64,000 nucleotides of DNA, from positions 56,224 to 120,223 of the forward strand of contig JAODUP010001050.1 of the NCBI GenBank assembly GCA_025642065.1. Reading direction: 5' to 3'. This document shows, piece by piece, positions 11,590-30,490 of this stretch (positions are counted from its first letter, which is position 1; each line of letters opens with the position of its first letter). The notes beneath the pieces are model-generated. The model ran no database searches and was not told the DNA's origin. It worked only from the letters and a program-made list of their open reading frames with translations. The position numbers and the translations under genes are program-made. Source of the stretch: Paralvinella palmiformis. Its lineage: Eukaryota; Annelida; Polychaeta; Terebellida; Alvinellidae.

Positions 11590-12626
11590 TTAATGATAGA
11601 TAAATATTATGATTTTCGGAAATCGTTTATCATGAATTTTGCATAGATAATGCCGATGTATTTACATAAATACAATTAGACTACTTTTTGATTTGCGGAG
11701 ATGGTAAACCATTGCCCTCGGCCAATCAAATTGGAGGATATCGTGATTGATGATCACACACAATTGATATACATTGTATATATCTGGTAGAGTGCGGATA
11801 TATATATATATATATATATATACTATTATTCTGATTGTTTACCCTGCCGATCACTGTCTAGTCATGATGCTGGAGCTTTTCCCTACATTCATGGTATAAA
11901 GGTAATGTTAGAAACAGGTTTGTAGTTTTTCAAGACATCTTGATCTAATCACTAATATTTCTATGGTGGTCGAATTTGTACCTTCTTTAAAGATGGAAAA
12001 TGGGAGTCATTCACAAATATTTTAAAATAACAATATCTCACCATACACAATACACTAAGCGGTGTTCGTATTGTCGCTAGAGCAATAACTCACTAAGGTT
12101 ACCACACAGTTGGATATAGCACGTTGAAAGTTAATTCAGAAGGAGAAGAAAAACCAAACAAACCAACACACTAATCCAGAAATAACAAAAATCAAAACAT
12201 CAGAAATACAGACGTACTTATACATGGTCAGTTTTATCTTTATTTTGAAGAAAACATTTAGTGCGGTCAGTAATGGAATTATTTGGGACATATATGGGTT
12301 GACATTACCTAAGTATGAAGCAACTTCGTTTGTTCAGTGTTACCAGAACTCCGATTTGATGGCATGTTGCTAGAAAAATGAAGGTATATAGTATACTGTA
12401 ACGGAACTCCCGGGTTCATGGGATCGAATTCCTTTAATATTCATGTTAGGGGGCAAGGTTCATCCTTCACCAGATGGGTTTTTACTTAATCATATTATTT
12501 TAGTAGGCATTAGTCACTCGACTAGGAGTTCCCGATGGGACCAGCGTTGAACATAAATATGCAATCATTCACATACTTACTACTCATCTGTACTATTACT
12601 ACTACTACTATTACTACTGCTATATA

Positions 12627-12669
<43 letters not shown>

Positions 12670-13220
12670 CTTGCTATGGAATGCTATCATGGTAGTACAT
12701 CATAAATAATGAATACTCGATATTCATGCCTCTGTAATTTATTAATATATCAAAATTACCTTATTTATGTAATTTGTTTCACAAAGTTTAAAAAGAAGTA
12801 CTCCGGTTTGGATTAGTAGTTTGCCCACAATTGTCCGTGTGGTCGTCGTTTTGGTGACATAATTGGGTAAATGTTGCATTATAGATAAATCAAAGGGAGT
12901 AGTTCTTGCATATGCTTCATGTAAGCGCAAACGAAATAATAAAATGTGAGCCAGGTCTGAAAAGACAGCGCCGAAGCTATTCTACACTTTTTATGACGTC
13001 ATTAGCAAAAAGACGATGCCGACATACCTGTTAGAATTCGGTTATAAATAGAAGGCTAGGGTTCGAGTGCCACTTCTATTGGCAAATAATTGTCAAGTCT
13101 CTGGGCCGCGGTTCTCCGAATGATACGATCGAACTATGTATATGCCCATTGAAAAAGTATACTAACTGATAACAAAATAAATATTTTAAATATCAAAAGA
13201 ATCAGTGACACGTTTGGCAC
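11590..13220 (+). repeat. 5' flank of decarboxylase duplication unit A
   Basis: Landmarks recur in order in the 5' flank of copy C (48780-49870) and, inverted, in that of copy B (43090-42600, then 40560-40060): CTCGGCCAATCAAAT, CATGATGCTGGAGCTTTTCC, GGTAATGTTAGAAACAGGT, AGTATGAAGCAACT, GGCTAGGGTTCGAGTG. This shows that the duplicated unit reaches at least 5 kb upstream of the start codon in A. (TA)n tracts interrupt it at 11799-11822 and 12625-12668. Confidence 0.75.
12994..13001. promoter_or_regulatory. Palindromic CRE-like site TGACGTCA
   Basis: A perfect cAMP-response-element palindrome in the 5' flank of copy A. The aligned base run of copy B near 40240 reads AGTGACAT, so the site is lost there, and copy C lacks the segment. 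It is now about 3.8 kb from the start codon of A because of the LINE insertion at 13222-16475. Use by CREB-type factors is inference from motif alone. Confidence 0.35.
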
Positions 13221-13221
13221 A

Positions 13222-16200
13222 ATTAACTTAATAATAATAATAATGTATATTTAATAAAGCGCCCTTACTAGCAGGAGCCATTCAAAGACGCTGTACAAAT
13301 AATATGTAATATAACACCCCAAATAATATGTCTGTAAAAACCCTGTTAGTGATTTAAAAGATATTAATTATTTATCGGTGAAAACGACCTAAAATAGGTG
13401 TGTTTTTAGAAGAGATTTAAAATTTCCAAGAGACGACGCATTTCGAATATTTGCTGGCAACCTATTTCACAAAGTGGGGGTTGCAACACTAAACGTACAA
13501 TCACCATATGACTTGAGCCGAGACACTGGCACCTGCAATAGTATCTGACTGGATGATCTGAGTTTTCGGGATGACTTTCTAATGGAAACCAGTTCACACA
13601 GGTATTCTGGCGCCATATCATTAATAGATTTATAAGTTATTAACAGAATCTTGAAATGGATACGCTGTCTAACAGGTAGCCAATGCAGTTTTTGAAGAAT
13701 TGGGGTGATATGATCATATTTTCTAGTATTTGTTACAATGCGAGCTGCACTATTCTGAATTCGCTGAATGCGATTAATGTTATAATCAGATATGCCATAT
13801 AACAGGGAGTTACAATAGTCTATATGAGATGTAACAAAGGCATGGACTACAGTTACAAGTGATTCTTGTGTCAAGAAACACTTGTAAATAGTGGATGTTC
13901 TTAAGATGGTAGTAGGCAGCTCGGCACACTGATGTGATATGTTCATGCATGTTAATACATTGGTCAAAAATAACCCCTAGATTTTTTATTGACCCATTAG
14001 GGGTAATCGAAGATGCACCCTTCTGTAATGCTGGTGTCTTTAGGGATTTAACACAATGTGGTGATGCCAAATATAAAATATTTGTTTTATTATCATTTAG
14101 TTTTAGAAGATTTTTAGTCATCCATAGTGGAATATCGGCAATACAATGTTCTAAATTCTTCAAGGAAGAGGAGAAATTTAACTCATTGTCAGAATCCAGT
14201 GATATATACAGCTGTCATCAGCATATAAGTGATATTTAACCCCATATCGCTGCGCAATGATCCCAAGAGGGCGGGTATACATTGTGAAAACCAGAGGAGC
14301 AACAACTGAACCCTGTGGTACACCAGAAATAAGAAAAACTGAACTTTAGATAAAATACCATGAACAGACACTCTCTGGGGGCGTTGTTCCAGATAGGATC
14401 TAAACCATTCAAATACTTTACCTGACAGACCAAACATGTCTTTTAACCTAGAGAAAAGTACATTATGGTCAACTGTACCAAATGCAGCAGACAGGTCCAG
14501 ACGAACAAGTATTACTGGCTTACCTTGATCAATTGACATCATAATATAATTTTTCACTCGAACCAAGGCTGTTTCAGTGCTGTGACCAATTTTATAGGCA
14601 GACTGTAGTGATTCATTAAGGTTATTATTGATTAAATATTTGTTTAGATGGAAAGCAACTGCCTTTTCTATAACTTTAGATAAAAATGTAAGATTTTAAA
14701 CAGGTCTGTAATTGTTTAGAATATTACAGTCCACAGTGTGGTTTTTTATTAATGGTTTTACAAGGGCAGCTTTCATGGATCTTGGGAAAACACTCAGAGA
14801 TAATGATTTATTAACTATATTTGTAATTGGGTTTATCAGAACGTCCAGACAATCTTTCACAAGCCATGTAGGCATAGGGTCAACTGCACAGAAAGCATTA
14901 GATGACCTTTTCAGCAACTGTCTGATATCAGTCTGTAAAAGGCTCAAATGTATCCATCATAGATATGCAGGACTCTTCTACCAATGGCTTATCCTGTGAT
15001 AAGGTGCTGGACTGGAGCCCACTATGTATATTTAATATTTTTTGACAGAAGAAGTTATTAAAACAATGGGCCATATCTTTATCTGAGTTGATATTATTTG
15101 GGAGGACAGTTTGACTTTTATGTAATACATTATTCACAACACTGAAACAGTCCTTTTATTTCCCTTGGATGCTTTGATCTTTTTATTATAATATTCAGAT
15201 TTAGCAGAAGGAAGGGTATTTTTAAGAAGAACTTTACTGACCTTGAACATTTCAAAATGAACAGACAAACTGGTCCTGATCCACAGCCACTCATATTACC
15301 TTCTGTGTCTCTTTGCAGCCTGTATGTTCTTATTATACCATGGAAGCATTGGTCTGCTTGGCATTTCCTTTGTCCTTAAAGGTGCATGTTGATCTACAAT
15401 GTCTCTCGTTGTACTATCATAGAGATCCACCAGATGATCCACATCATCCGGTGGATCCAATACCAGAGAAGAGACTCGCAGATCAGCAAGAAAAGCCTCC
15501 TTGTCAATTGACTTATATCTTCTATATGAAATAACTTTAGCTGAAACAGATTGTTTCTGTAAAGATACATTAATGTTAACAAGGAAATGATCAGACAGCA
15601 TGGAAGACACAGACACACCCTTAATCAAATTGTCATCATCACGGGAAATGACAAGACCTAAGATATGACCATGTCTGTGTGTTCTTTCTTGGACATGCTG
15701 CCTGAGATTGGCAGATCTAAGAATGTCAGCCAGTTGTTTGGTATCTGCATTCTTATGGCAGTCCCAATGTATATTGAAACCACCCAAGATCAACAGATGA
15801 CCACTATTGGTAGCAAGAGAGTCAACAAATCCCGAAAATTCCTTGAAGAAATCTGTTGCTTTCAGGCCATTTTTCTTATTGGGATGTAATCGGTAGATAC
15901 TAGCTACACGAACACTTCTCCCCCCAGATACAAAAGTCAGTTGGAAATTTTCAAAAGACTTAGCCTGAAAACGCAAATGGGTTTCACATCTGAAAGAATC
16001 ACGGGGGAGAACAATGCCGACCCCCACCTTTCTTGTGAATCCGAGCTGCATGATGGAATGCATATCCAGCTGGAGTCACATCACCAACAATTTTCTGGTC
16101 TGAAACATTACAAGTCAGCCAAGTCTCTGTAATGATAAGAGCATCAAGATCCATATCCTTAACAACATAAGATATTTCATCAGATTTATTACAGATCGAC

Positions 16201-16475
16201 TGACAGTTAATAAGACCAATACTTACATTTTGTACAGCTGTGCCATTATATGGTGTTATTGGCAGAGTGATCAAATTACTTGCATCAGACCCAATCTGCT
16301 TTGGATGTTTTCCATTACGTGGGCGCATCGCTAAATAAGTGGTATTACCACCATAGGGTTGTAAGGCAAGCAACTGATCTCTAGTATAAAAAACCGAGTT
16401 CTTATGGGAAACACTGGAGTGGGCGATAATATAGGGCGTCAAATGAGCAGTTAAAAAGAAAATACAAGAAATACA
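13222..16475 (-). mobile_element. CR1-like LINE retrotransposon, nearly full ORF2, decayed
   Basis: The minus strand encodes, in order and with frameshifts, an AP-type endonuclease (16442-15296: LINCQSICNK, ITETWL, LILGGFNIHWD, MLSDHFLV), a reverse transcriptase (14947-14189: NNYRPV, VRLDLSAAFGTVDH, FEWFRSYLEQRPQRVSVHG) and the ORF2 C-terminus (13967-13400: HWLPVRQRIHFKIL, ending LWNRLP-type motifs). The tail on the minus strand is GGGCGCTTTATTAAATATAC followed by ATT triplets at 13230-13250. The catalytic Asp of the LDLSAAFD motif is Gly, the YADD region is shifted out of frame, and many stops occur, so it is inactive. It lies in the promoter-proximal flank of copy A, antisense to the gene. 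A shorter sister copy lies at 40600-42590. Confidence 0.85.
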
Positions 16476-16750
16476 AAATAACTAAATATAATCATTTATA
16501 TTAATATAAGCTAAATCTATATTACATAATATGCAAAATACACCAGTTTCATTGGTGTAACTTATCTAATAGCTGAACTATCCGAGAAATATTCCGTGCC
16601 ATTACATCGAGAGCCAGTCATACTTCCCGCCACTTTAATATATTCTTAGTCATAAGCAATATTTTTCTCATTTGGAAATTAGGTTGACAATTTTACTAAT
16701 CGTCCTATTTCACTAATTCATTTATTTTTACAACTAACCAGCCTACACTA

Positions 16751-16760
16751 CATTATATAC
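16751..16760 (+). promoter_or_regulatory. Possible TATA-like element of copy A
   Basis: CATTATATAC lies about 60 bases upstream of the start codon and aligns with CATTAAATAC in copies C (50052) and D. Position and composition fit a weak TATA box; there is no transcript evidence. Confidence 0.25.
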
Positions 16761-16814
16761 GGATTATCACATTTTTCATTTAGACACATTTCTCAGGTTA
16801 TATTTACGGACAAA

Positions 16815-24742
<7,928 letters not shown>

Positions 24743-25020
24743 AGGTTGATTGGTCTGTCGCTTCCCCAGCTCCCACTCCGTGCAGTTACCATAGCAACCC
24801 ACGTTTTTTGGTAATAGGTTGTCAGGGAAGATTAGAAGTGTGTCTTGGCCTTGAGCTAAAAGAAATCATAATCTGGTCCGAAGAATCGCTTCTTCAAGTT
24901 TTACTTTCTATTGATAAATAGTTTTAATCGGCCATTGTTTTAAATTCGGCTCCAGGTGTGTCGTATTTTAGATTTCACTGTTTAGCACTTTCCAATGGCT
25001 TCTATAACTTAGGGTATTTT
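24743..25020 (+). other. Probable 3' UTR and downstream flank of copy A
   Basis: Homologous to 57026-57290 after copy C and to 32760-32490 (inverted) after copy B. The position of the AATAAA signal of C reads GATAAA here (24913-24918), so the main polyadenylation signal may lie elsewhere. Confidence 0.5.
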
Positions 25021-25034
25021 ATTAAATCATCATT

Positions 25035-25037
<3 letters not shown>

Positions 25038-25074
<37 letters not shown>

Positions 25075-25079
25075 TATAA

Positions 25080-25113
<34 letters not shown>

Positions 25114-25195
25114 TTTATTTAGCGAATGGTTTGTGGAATAATATGTAATTGAAAATAATGACGATGATGATGATGATGATGATGATGAAGCAAAA
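25038..25195. repeat. (AAT)n/(ATT)n palindromic triplets and (GAT)n
   Basis: AAT units at about 25038-25070 are followed by ATT units at 25080-25112, which together can fold on themselves. A (GAT)n run follows at 25163-25188. Copy C has equivalent but different triplets at 57280-57560. Confidence 0.9.
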
Positions 25196-25424
25196 CAAAG
25201 CCAATCAAAACTAATAAGATCGAATGATGTTCATAATTGTTATATTATTACGTAAACGAAAATTGGTATTAGTGAATAGTAGTAGGAAATTATAAATCTG
25301 TGTATTTGAGCGTGGATACAAGTGTTTACATATATTTATGTATGAATTAGTAAATGCTCCCCCTCCGCGTGCGTGTGTGTAACTATATCCTTCGTTGGCC
25401 TTCTGACTTGATTTGTATATGTAT

Positions 25425-25504
25425 ATATGTATGTATGTGTTAATGTATGTATGTATGTATGTATGTATGTATGTATGTATGTATGTATGTATGTATGTAT
25501 GTAT
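25425..25504. repeat. (TATG)n microsatellite
   Basis: About 16 perfect GTAT/TATG units with imperfect units to the left. Confidence 0.95.
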
Positions 25505-25619
25505 TGGATGGTCTGTGTATATGTTTGTATATTATCCATTTATTAACATTGTTACTAAGTAGTATGTAACCTATAAGCGCACATCATTACTAAGTTGTTA
25601 ATTATTGTCTCTAATGAAA

Positions 25620-26480
25620 GTAATTGGGATGTTACAATAAATTCTACATATTCAGCATCGATATGTTTCTGTGATGAGTAGAATATGACTTTAAAGAATG
25701 GTTGAATAATTGAAATTATTCACGTTTCGTGACATCAGTTAACAAACCTAATTAGGTGCATGAAATTTAAGATTAATGATAAAGAAAACACTTTAATAAC
25801 ATAGTCGCTCGGATGGTCTCTGAACGATAACGTTTTCAAATGAAATGAGAATAAGAGGTGGTTCTTTCATCTGAAACTTATCAAGCGGTCAATTTATGGG
25901 GTACGCTATCGTAGCGCAGTTATTGATGCACTGAACTGCAAATCTCTAGATAGTGTGATCGAATCACAGTGGCGCTTGTAACAGTGGGATTTTGTTATCT
26001 TTTTATAACAGATTTTGGCCGCTAGGGAATCGTTAATCGGTCAATCAGATTTACGTTTAATTTTGTTGACTGACAGACACTACCTGCATTTAGTTGTCAG
26101 CTATACAGAGTTATTAAACTCCACAGTTAATGTGATAATTGTTGTATAAAGACATAACCCGAGGTCGTTCTTGACCTGTAACAGAGCACTTCTTATGGCT
26201 GAACTGATAGCGCCCCCGAGTCATGTACCGAGATATCAGTTCCGGTATTATTGTAATCGAATATTGTCTCTTTACATCGTTCCTTGCCATATGAAGTGTC
26301 CTATCATTGTTATCAATGTTTCCCAAGAGCTAAGACAACATATTCCATAACGGCTATTCAAGGCATTCAGCTGTAGTAGTTATAGCATTTGCGTGTAAAT
26401 AGCCGCCAGTGGGAGATAACAAGTGGACCGAAAATTTGTGTTCATTGTGAGCTGAACTCAGAAGGTATAATCATATGTTT
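25620..26480 (+). repeat. 3' flank of decarboxylase duplication unit A
   Basis: 25650-25740 matches 32340-32225 (inverted, copy B flank); 25826-25980 and 26440-26490 match 57860-58010 and 58070-58110 after copy C. Landmarks: CAGCATCGATATGTTTCT, GACGTTTTCAAAT-like, TGGTTCTTTCATCTGAAACTT. Unit A therefore ends at or beyond about 26.5 kb. Confidence 0.7.
25897..25975 (+). repeat. tRNA-derived SINE head remnant
   Basis: GCTATCGTAGCGCAGTTATTG resembles an A box, CTGAACTGCAAATC resembles a tRNA-Cys anticodon arm, and GTGATCGAATCACA a B box. Mismatches in the stems and T arm argue against a working tRNA. The same remnant occurs at 57938-58010 after copy C, so it predates the duplication. Confidence 0.45.
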
Positions 26481-26552
26481 TTATACAAACGTTCATGACA
26501 AGGTTCCAACCAACAGAATGCTAATACATAAAAAGAATGCGATTGTAAAACA

Positions 26553-26559
<7 letters not shown>

Positions 26560-26618
<59 letters not shown>
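26560..26618. repeat. (TA)n microsatellite
   Basis: Perfect alternating TA. From here to 27240 I see no other feature. Confidence 0.95.
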
Positions 26619-26622
<4 letters not shown>

Positions 26623-27317
26623 TGAATCTGAAAGTGAATTTCAAACGATCACCAAAACGATTTAACATAGAATAAAGTAATACCTAAACAAATCCCAGGT
26701 TGGGTTGAATATAAGAGAACAAAAGAAGCATACCCAATGCCACTTAATTAAGAGTTTGCTTAAATTAATTAATAATATTGTACATTTTCTTGATTACCAT
26801 AATCTGACAAACATAGAGATAACTTGACTAACTTAAGTAAAAGTTTTGCCATCAGAAGATTGAGTGTCGGACTTATTGTCAAACTCGTACCCTCGGCATA
26901 AAGTATTGATAAGGAACAGGTTTATTGCATAACCACTCCAGATATGAAATTAAATACAAGTAATCAACTCAATGTAGTCCAATGTCATTTGCATATTTAT
27001 TTTTCCGAAACAAAGTATACACACCAGTAAAAATAAGCCCCAGTATAATGAAACAATGAGGGGTAATAAACATCTTAGAGTTCAGAGTTTTCTGATATGT
27101 AAGTTTTCTGATTTGATCTAATGGTCATGAATTTGAAGTTGTGTGAGAGTGATATTCATGTCATATGATTCGTGCGGAGTGTAGAGACACAGCCAAATAA
27201 AGAAACTCTCTGATGACTGATGCTGCTGATGACATAGATTAATAATTCTAGGATGATGATTAGTGATGATCCCAATAATGATATACAAGATATCCACGAA
27301 TGATGCATCAAGCAATA

Positions 27318-27623
27318 TCAGCTCTGTAATTCATACTGTGGCTTCCAGATTAAGCCTTCCTCGTCATCACGGTCCTCCTTTCTGCTCCGTGTTTCCTGTC
27401 TCCTATCGCTCGGATTAGCCAGGGCTATCTCCTTATCTCCTTGGATGTATACGCGTTTATATGGAGACGTTTGTAGCGTAGAATGTGGAGAAGATGCCGG
27501 GCTCGAGGTCGGAGTGCTGGCCAGAGGGTTACGGCTAAGTACGAGCTTCACCTTGAGACCAGAGCGAGCTATCATTGGCACCACCTGGTGGCAGTCCAGG
27601 TCCTTCGTTCTGACATCATTGAC
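27318..27623 (-). CDS. Terminal exon of a PDZ-domain protein gene (partial)
   Basis: On the minus strand an acceptor (ACTCCAG) at 27624-27630 precedes an open exon of 101 codons and a stop. It begins [20 protein letters not shown] and continues [16 protein letters not shown]: the last part of a PDZ domain (beta-strand with VN.V, helix with the conserved His-x-x-Val, then a VxLxLSR strand). The remaining roughly 65 residues are Ser/Thr/Pro-rich then highly charged ([18 protein letters not shown]). PDZ domains bind C-terminal peptides and scaffold receptors and channels at membranes. The rest of the gene must lie on the minus strand at higher coordinates; I could not find its other exons, and the decarboxylase duplications may have separated them. 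A decayed copy lies at 61705-61985 (+). Confidence 0.6.
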   Translation of the reverse strand, partial: VNDVRTKDLDCHQVVPMIARSGLKVKLVLSRNPLASTPTSSPASSPHSTLQTSPYKRVYIQGDKEIALANPSDRRQETRSRKEDRDDEEGLIWKPQYELQS

Positions 27624-27744
27624 CTGGAGTTTAAAAAATGAGATGCTAGGATTATATGCTTTTATAATAATATTTATCACATCAGATGAAAACAACTTGC
27701 TGATCAGCTGCGACCGTGTAAGCTACCTGCTACAAGCCTAATAG

Positions 27745-28850
27745 TAACTGGACATGAGCTGCAATAATTTGTGTTAGATTAGATCATTTTACTGTCTGCT
27801 TCGTAAAATAAGTATTCCGTTTTGAACTAAATGGATTAATCACTAGTTGACATATTTTAGTTACTTTATTCCGGATTTTCATGAAATGCAAGAGTTGCAC
27901 ATCAACATAATTGAAATGTCGTTGAGAAGCAAGAAATACTGGAATATATGAAACAAATTTGAAAGAAACAAGTAATTAAACCTCTGGGTACCTCTTTCGT
28001 TTTGTTGTTGTCTATGCCTAACATATACAAAGATTCCAGAGGACTCTCTATACTCTGAAAGGCAATAGCACTCGGCCTGAACCAACATGGTCATTTGTTG
28101 ATTTAAAGAAATATTTTAGCCATTTGAAATAATATAAGCTTAAGACCTACATTCTGGCATTTTTATCATCTGAACACAGGATTAAAATTGTTTTAATTAG
28201 ACGTTGCATACCGATTGTAGAAATTCAATTACACTTAGTTTTAAATCAATTCATAATACCCTTATCAAAGTATAATAAAGAACTCTTGTTTGAAAAATAT
28301 AAAGTGCTTAGCTGAATAGTGATATCGTTAACGAATGATTGAGTTTAAAACACCTTTCTAAGAAATAATTAATTACAGCTTAATTTAAACAACAAATATA
28401 ATCTTTGATGATGGCTATCGGTTTCTCCGCGTGTTTGTATCTAATATTTCTTCCCTGGTTTTCTTTTGAAACAGTGATAAAAACATTCCAGACAGGCGAT
28501 CTAGTTATGAAGGTCGGGGGTGCTAATTAACTTTGATTCTTGAATGTATGGTATAACTAGACACGGAATTACCTTAGTCGTTGTTCATCAGACGAGAAGA
28601 GGACATGCAACAGTTACACATGTATATACACAGAGATGTATTAGATCATACACCCAAAGATATTGTAATCTAACTGACTGACAAGACCTACAGACACAAG
28701 CTCCCAATATACTGATGTAATTAGCAGCTATCTCTTCGTGTCGTGCTGATGTACGTGGGATTGCCATTCAGATACAGAATTGTATACTATATAACATTTA
28801 TTATGCAATTCATCATGGATCAGTTTTGTTTGCTTACTTATTATGTAAAG
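27745..28850. other. Unannotated intergenic DNA
   Basis: AT-rich sequence with no gene, RNA or repeat I can support. Confidence 0.5.
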
Positions 28851-29480
28851 CCACTTATACTTGTTACAATTTTGTAAGACCGTTTCTATTGTAAGTTGCG
28901 CTATTATTTCACTCTTACTTTCTAGCTTCAGTCTAGGTTTATAATCTGACCTTTACTCAAAACATGCTGGTTTCAATCGAAACAATTACAAAACTGTTAA
29001 TGTGTGAGATTTTAACATAACCTTCAACTGTTTCTTATTATTATTTCTTCAACTGTAATTTTACATAATTGACTTTAAAATATTTTAGGAACCGTTAAGC
29101 ATGCGAGTATATTTCACTTTCACTTATCCTCTTCATCCCCAGTGGGACATAAGGCCAAGACAATGTTTTGCCACAAGGTCCTATCTTTAACTGAGGCCTG
29201 AGCCTAACCACACGACAGCCCTTTCTCTTTCAGCTCGGCCATTACTGTCTGTCGCCATGTCATCTTTGGCCGTCCTCGCTTCCTTTTTCCAGGCGGTGTC
29301 CATCTCAGTGCCACTTTGGGAATGCTGTCATTGGGCATATTTAGCATTGTTTAAACATTCTACAAAATTTGTTCATGTTTAGCATCGGAATAAAGAACGT
29401 AGATCACATAGAGCACAATATGTTATGCTTTAGACGATGTCACATCTACTCAGCTAACCCTGATCTGGTGATTATATCTA
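28850..29480 (+). repeat. Direct repeat, copy 2 (partner at 10140-10810)
   Basis: Same orientation as copy 1 and interrupted by a LINE tail at 29105-29340 that copy 1 lacks. It ends in GATGATGATG at about 29483, as copy 1 does at about 10790. Confidence 0.65.
29105..29340 (-). mobile_element. LINE fragment, C-terminal end of ORF2 and tail
   Basis: The minus strand reads LRWTPPGKRKRGRPKMTWRQ then TVMAELKEKGLS, and after one stop DRTLWQNIVLALCPTGDEED. This is the known shape of the C-terminus of RTE/CR1-type ORF2 proteins (GKRKRGRP..TWR......E......W.....A.DR..W...V.AL). It is inserted in the repeat copy at 28850-29480. Confidence 0.7.
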
Positions 29481-29499
29481 GATGATGATGATGATGATG

Positions 29500-29582
29500 G
29501 TGATGAGAGAGAGAGAGGGGGGGAGAGAGAAATAGATATAAAGATAGATAGATAGATAAATAGTTAGAGAGAGGGGGGGGGA
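29500..29582. repeat. (GA)n/(GATA)n/G-rich simple sequence
   Basis: Runs of GAGA, GATA and two G homopolymers. Confidence 0.85.
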
Positions 29583-29699
29583 AGCGATAGAGATATATTT
29601 TTTAAATTGATGGTATCATTTAAGCCAAATGAATTTTAAAGAGAAACAAGAGCTAATTGAAGACGGACCATCGCCCACTTAGATATATTGATGCATCCG

Positions 29700-30145
29700 C
29701 GTATACTGATGTATATTTATATATTATAGATCTATATATTCTAAGGATTTTAGTACGATGTATATTCTGTTAATTAACTTCCTTCGTTCATCTTAATCGT
29801 TTATTTTCTTAGTAATCTTTTTGAAGTATTATGCATGTTTTCGTTGAATTGAGGTCACCCTTGATGATACATTTTAATTTATGTGGCAGTAAGCACTAAT
29901 GCAAATCACCTCAAAACGGGAATTACGTCTCACTAAATCACCAAATTTCTTCCCAAAGCGAGTATGCTAGAATGTGAGAGCAAATATTTGTTAATGGAAA
30001 TACATTTTATGATTAATTGCAAATTCCAGCAACCTCATTAGGTTAGTCAGTTAACAATTATACACATATTATAGCCATGACGATTGGTATTACAAAGTTT
30101 TAGGTAAACGTTAGAATGTGATTTGGCATAATTCATATTTCTCCC

Positions 30146-30236
<91 letters not shown>

Positions 30237-30490
30237 AGGTTTGTGATTTTAACTCAATTATAACGAATTTGTTTACACCAGACTTACAGTCCATGATGAG
30301 AATTGCCAATTCTATGCATACAGGGCTAACAGTTTGAAAGATAACGCTGATATAAACTAAATACTAATTTAATAATTTCAAGGGTATTTACTAACATATT
30401 TTTAATTAAATACAGTGTGTTTACTTAATGAAAACCTTACCCTAGAAAATCCAATACGACGTATGGCATTTGAGAGCATATCTTCTTGAC
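29700..30490 (-). pseudogene. Decarboxylase relic with exons 2 (part), 3 and 13 (part)
   Basis: On the minus strand: the 3' part of exon 2 with its donor at about 30484-30441 (ATGCTCTCAAATGCC, then GGATTTTCTAGG before GTAAG), exon 3 at about 30336-30286 with six bases lost before the donor and a broken acceptor, and the first two thirds of exon 13 at about 29969-29910 (HTRFGKKFGDLVR). Exons 4-12 are missing between 30280 and 29970, and the end of exon 13 is deleted. 29700-29900 matches intron 13 of copy B (34200-34380). Exon 3 resembles copy C (ACTGTTAG). This is a deleted copy, not expressible as an enzyme. Confidence 0.75.
30143..30232. repeat. (CT)n then (AT)n microsatellite
   Basis: About 64 bases of CT and 26 of AT inside the relic. 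Confidence 0.95.

Noticed and set aside
25897..25975. A possible tRNA gene (tRNA-Cys-like)
   Set aside because: Stem mismatches and a poor T arm, plus a second copy at 57938 within the duplicated flank, fit a SINE remnant better than a tRNA gene.
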